Shown: piece by piece, positions 61,721 to 64,000 of the stretch
Layout: the number at the start of each line of letters is the position of its first letter
Numbering within the stretch: the first letter of the stretch is position 1
NCBI RefSeq assembly: GCF_000350225.1
Contig: NW_005178726.1
Coordinates: 21,437 to 85,436, forward strand
Length of the DNA: 64,000 nt
DNA from: Chondrus crispus
Lineage: Eukaryota > Rhodophyta > Florideophyceae > Gigartinales > Gigartinaceae
Direction of reading: 5' to 3'
Notes under the pieces: model-generated
The model's input: the letters and a program-made list of their open reading frames with translations, nothing else
Databases searched by the model: none
What the model was told of the DNA's origin: nothing
Made by a program: the position numbers and the translations under genes

Positions 61721-64000
61721 GCTATATGGTTGAGAGGGACGAGAAAAAGGCTCAGTCTCTCGTTCCGAAAAGGATAGGAGGAGGCGGGCCCCGATACGCC
61801 TTCACAAGCTAGAGAGGTAGCGTTCAGAAATAGGGGGACGCGAGGCTTTGGCGTCAGAGCCCGTGAGGAGGGTGTAGGGGCTTGCTTGGATATTTAAGCA
61901 ACCCCTATAATTTACCTTGGCAATTCTTGAGGAGCGGCGCGAAGAACATCCGTCTGTGGAGACCATAGCAGCCTAAAGAAGGAAGGTGGGAACAGATTAC
62001 GCTGGAAGAAAAGGACTGCGGGATGACGAATGTTGGGGTGACGGGAACGGTTGTGCTTTGCCTGTGATCTCACTTTGTGCTTGCACGACCAAACTTTGGA
62101 CATGTGGAGTGCAGACTACAAAGTCCGTCAAATCGAAAGTGAAATACAATCAGTCAAACCAGCCGATATAACTTTGAAATCTGTCCCAAACGCGTGAGCC
62201 TACAACAAGTGCTGTCTATTAGAGTTGCCTTCTTCGAATTTAAATATTAACCTACTACAACCAATCAAGGCATAGCAACTATTTTTCGGGCATGCACAGG
62301 CAAGCACGGTCAAACAAGAGCTTGTCACGACGCACCCTCATCCAGGGGCGGATGTGCAGCAGGCCGGGCTTGCGAGGCTGGAGCGGCGTCCCTAAGCCTA
62401 AGTACCTGTTTAGCACAAATGTCAATCGGATATGAAAAGAGAACGGCAGAACGGTCAGCTGGGAAGCTGCTCTGGACGGGTGAGGCTGCGTAGAAAATAT
62501 CTTCTGGGCGTTGCGTACTGCCGTTTGTAGACGACTGGAAAAGGGTGCGATCTAGTCAAGCTGAAGCTAGACATGACTCATGGCGATATCTCTGACGTCG
62601 AATATGCAGGAACTCTCACCTACAGAATGCAGCCAATTCAGAATCGATTTTGGGAGCGTCAAGATTTTTGGGGGGGAAACGACGGCGCAGAATCGAGTAC
62701 CGTAAATGAATTGCGAGCAGTTTGCGTCTTCCTTCAAACAGACTTCTCAGTGGATGTGTCTGACCTGCAAGTGCATTGCGTACTTGTGCAGGAGGAGAAA
62801 GAAGCCGTTCTATACGTTCCGTAGGCGATTGTTTTAGCGTCTCGCCCAGAAAAGTATGGTGCGATGACGTACGTTACAAATTGTCCATTTTTATCAATTG
62901 GTAGCTGTCGCTGGACCGTGCATCTAGACGTGCCTGTTGTGCAATACGGCCACGTGTGCCGCGACCGTACGCAGAGCAATGCCAGTTCGAACGCGTGAGG
63001 GACTAGGGAGACCACCCGGTGATGACCGGCACCGGGGTCCGGGCGCAGTGTGCACGATTAAAGGTAGGGACGTAGTCAGCGATAAAAGAGAGAATTAAAA
63101 GGAAAAAGGACAAAAAGGAAAGACGGTGCAGTAGCTAACATAGGCGTCTCAGGGACGTTGAGCAGTGCAATAGGTCTCGCGCGGGAGGGGATAGCAGCGC
63201 GCTGGGGAAGTAATTGGAGTTCTGGGGGGGTAGATAGCTCAGTCGGTGTGGGCGTACCAGTACCGAGTTGAGGCTACTACCTAGAATCAAGAAAACAAAG
63301 TAAAAGACCCAGGCTTCGGGCCTCTCTATTTTGAGTGTCGGGTTGACGATATTGTCCCCGTCGCCGTAGTGGCAAAAGCTAAATTATAGTAATGACTAGG
63401 ATATAACGGGGGTAGCCCTGATAAGACCAGGTAGGGCCCTACTGGCCCAGACCTGGGGGAAGAGTGGGACATGGCCACCTGTGAGGTCCGTCGATTAGGC
63501 GGGGATGCCACGTGTACCCGTTGTACAAGGCGTGCGCGATTTTGGCGCGCCAAAACAGCTGTCCCTACCCCGCGGGGTAGGGACAGCTGTTCCTTGATAG
63601 TGTACAGTGCTCGATACGTCTGTAATGCTGTAATTCACAGAAGAAAACTGCTTACATGTACAGGTGCGCAGGAATACTGTACGCAGTACTCTACAGCATT
63701 CTAACCCAGTTCTTTGTGCTACAGGAGGCAATTCCGGGTATAGTACTCCACAGTGGTAACTTCGCTTTAGTGGTGTGATAGAGAGTCGATTGTCAAGGCG
63801 GAAGAAATGGGGGAGGAGAGGTTTCTGTAACACAACTGCAAAGTGCTTTTACTCTAGCAGCTAAGCCTGGCCTGCTTCTTCCGACTTTGTTCAAATTCAA
63901 CCTTCTCGTGTTCTTTTCCAGTGTTCGTTCTCAGTTTTCTTTAATTTTGCATCGGTTTGACTATCAGGGATTACAGTCACTGACCCCCCTATGCTTTAGA
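61721..64000. other. Right end, no supported gene
   Basis: 2.3 kb with short frames only. A frame at 62573-62824 (83 codons) is unrecognised. At 63230-63260 GATAGCTCAGTCGGTGTGGG resembles a tRNA D-arm/A box, but the rest of a tRNA cannot be folded around it. Confidence 0.4.
63554..63591. repeat. Perfect 38-bp palindrome without loop
   Basis: AACAGCTGTCCCTACCCCG followed directly by its exact complement; GC-rich centre CCCCGCGGGG. Confidence 0.92.

Noticed and set aside
63225..63300. Possible tRNA (GATAGCTCAGTCGGTGTGGG)
   Set aside because: A D-arm-like stem forms, but no anticodon arm, T arm or acceptor stem follows at the right distance.
1..64000. CRISPR arrays, bacterial operons, rRNA genes or phage genes
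   Set aside because: No regular spaced repeats or bacterial signals; the introns, AATAAA, TATA boxes and gene families are eukaryotic.

Overview
The window looks like nuclear DNA of an intron-poor eukaryote. A florideophyte red alga of the Chondrus crispus type is my best guess. This rests on long single-exon genes with short intergenic gaps, one gene with tiny GT-AG introns, a hedgehog-type Hint protein beside a choice-of-anchor A secreted protein, and large blocks of decayed cut-and-paste DNA transposons. The assignment is an inference; no rRNA, tRNA or organelle marker is present to prove it.

Left part (1-26.2 kb) is the gene-bearing half. In order: class I/II PLP aminotransferase (+, cut at the window edge), a Cys-rich single-pass membrane protein (+), proteasome beta-3 in three exons (-), a small probable mitochondrial membrane protein (+), an aldo-keto reductase (-), a hairpin-repeat cluster and a 2 kb empty stretch, a sterol-glucosyltransferase-like GT1 enzyme (+), an RWD/IMPACT protein (-), an 853-bp Mutator-like deletion derivative with a perfect 9-bp target duplication, a GT92 glycosyltransferase (+), a Dbp8/DDX49 DEAD-box helicase (+), an NT-C2/coiled-coil protein (+), two secreted proteins on the minus strand (choice-of-anchor A, Hint), a long palindromic repeat, and a SEL1L/Hrd3-like ERAD protein (+). 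These are unrelated housekeeping, secretory and cell-surface functions. There is no operon logic, although PSMB3 and its neighbour could share a divergent promoter of about 300 bp.

Middle (26.2-32.6 kb) has no gene I can support. Right part (32.6-62 kb) is a graveyard of nested transposons: a piggyBac-like element split by a Tc1/mariner element; a pogo/Tigger transposase split by both a 533-bp MITE and a two-gene PIF/Harbinger element; a second decayed Harbinger; a second Tigger with readable ends and TA duplications; a Ty3/gypsy integrase/chromodomain remnant; another DDE_1-type transposase holding two perfect hairpins; and a third Harbinger. In all three Harbingers the transposase and the accessory gene are convergent. 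Only the first Harbinger has an uninterrupted transposase reading frame. The last 2 kb hold nothing clear apart from a perfect 38-bp palindrome.
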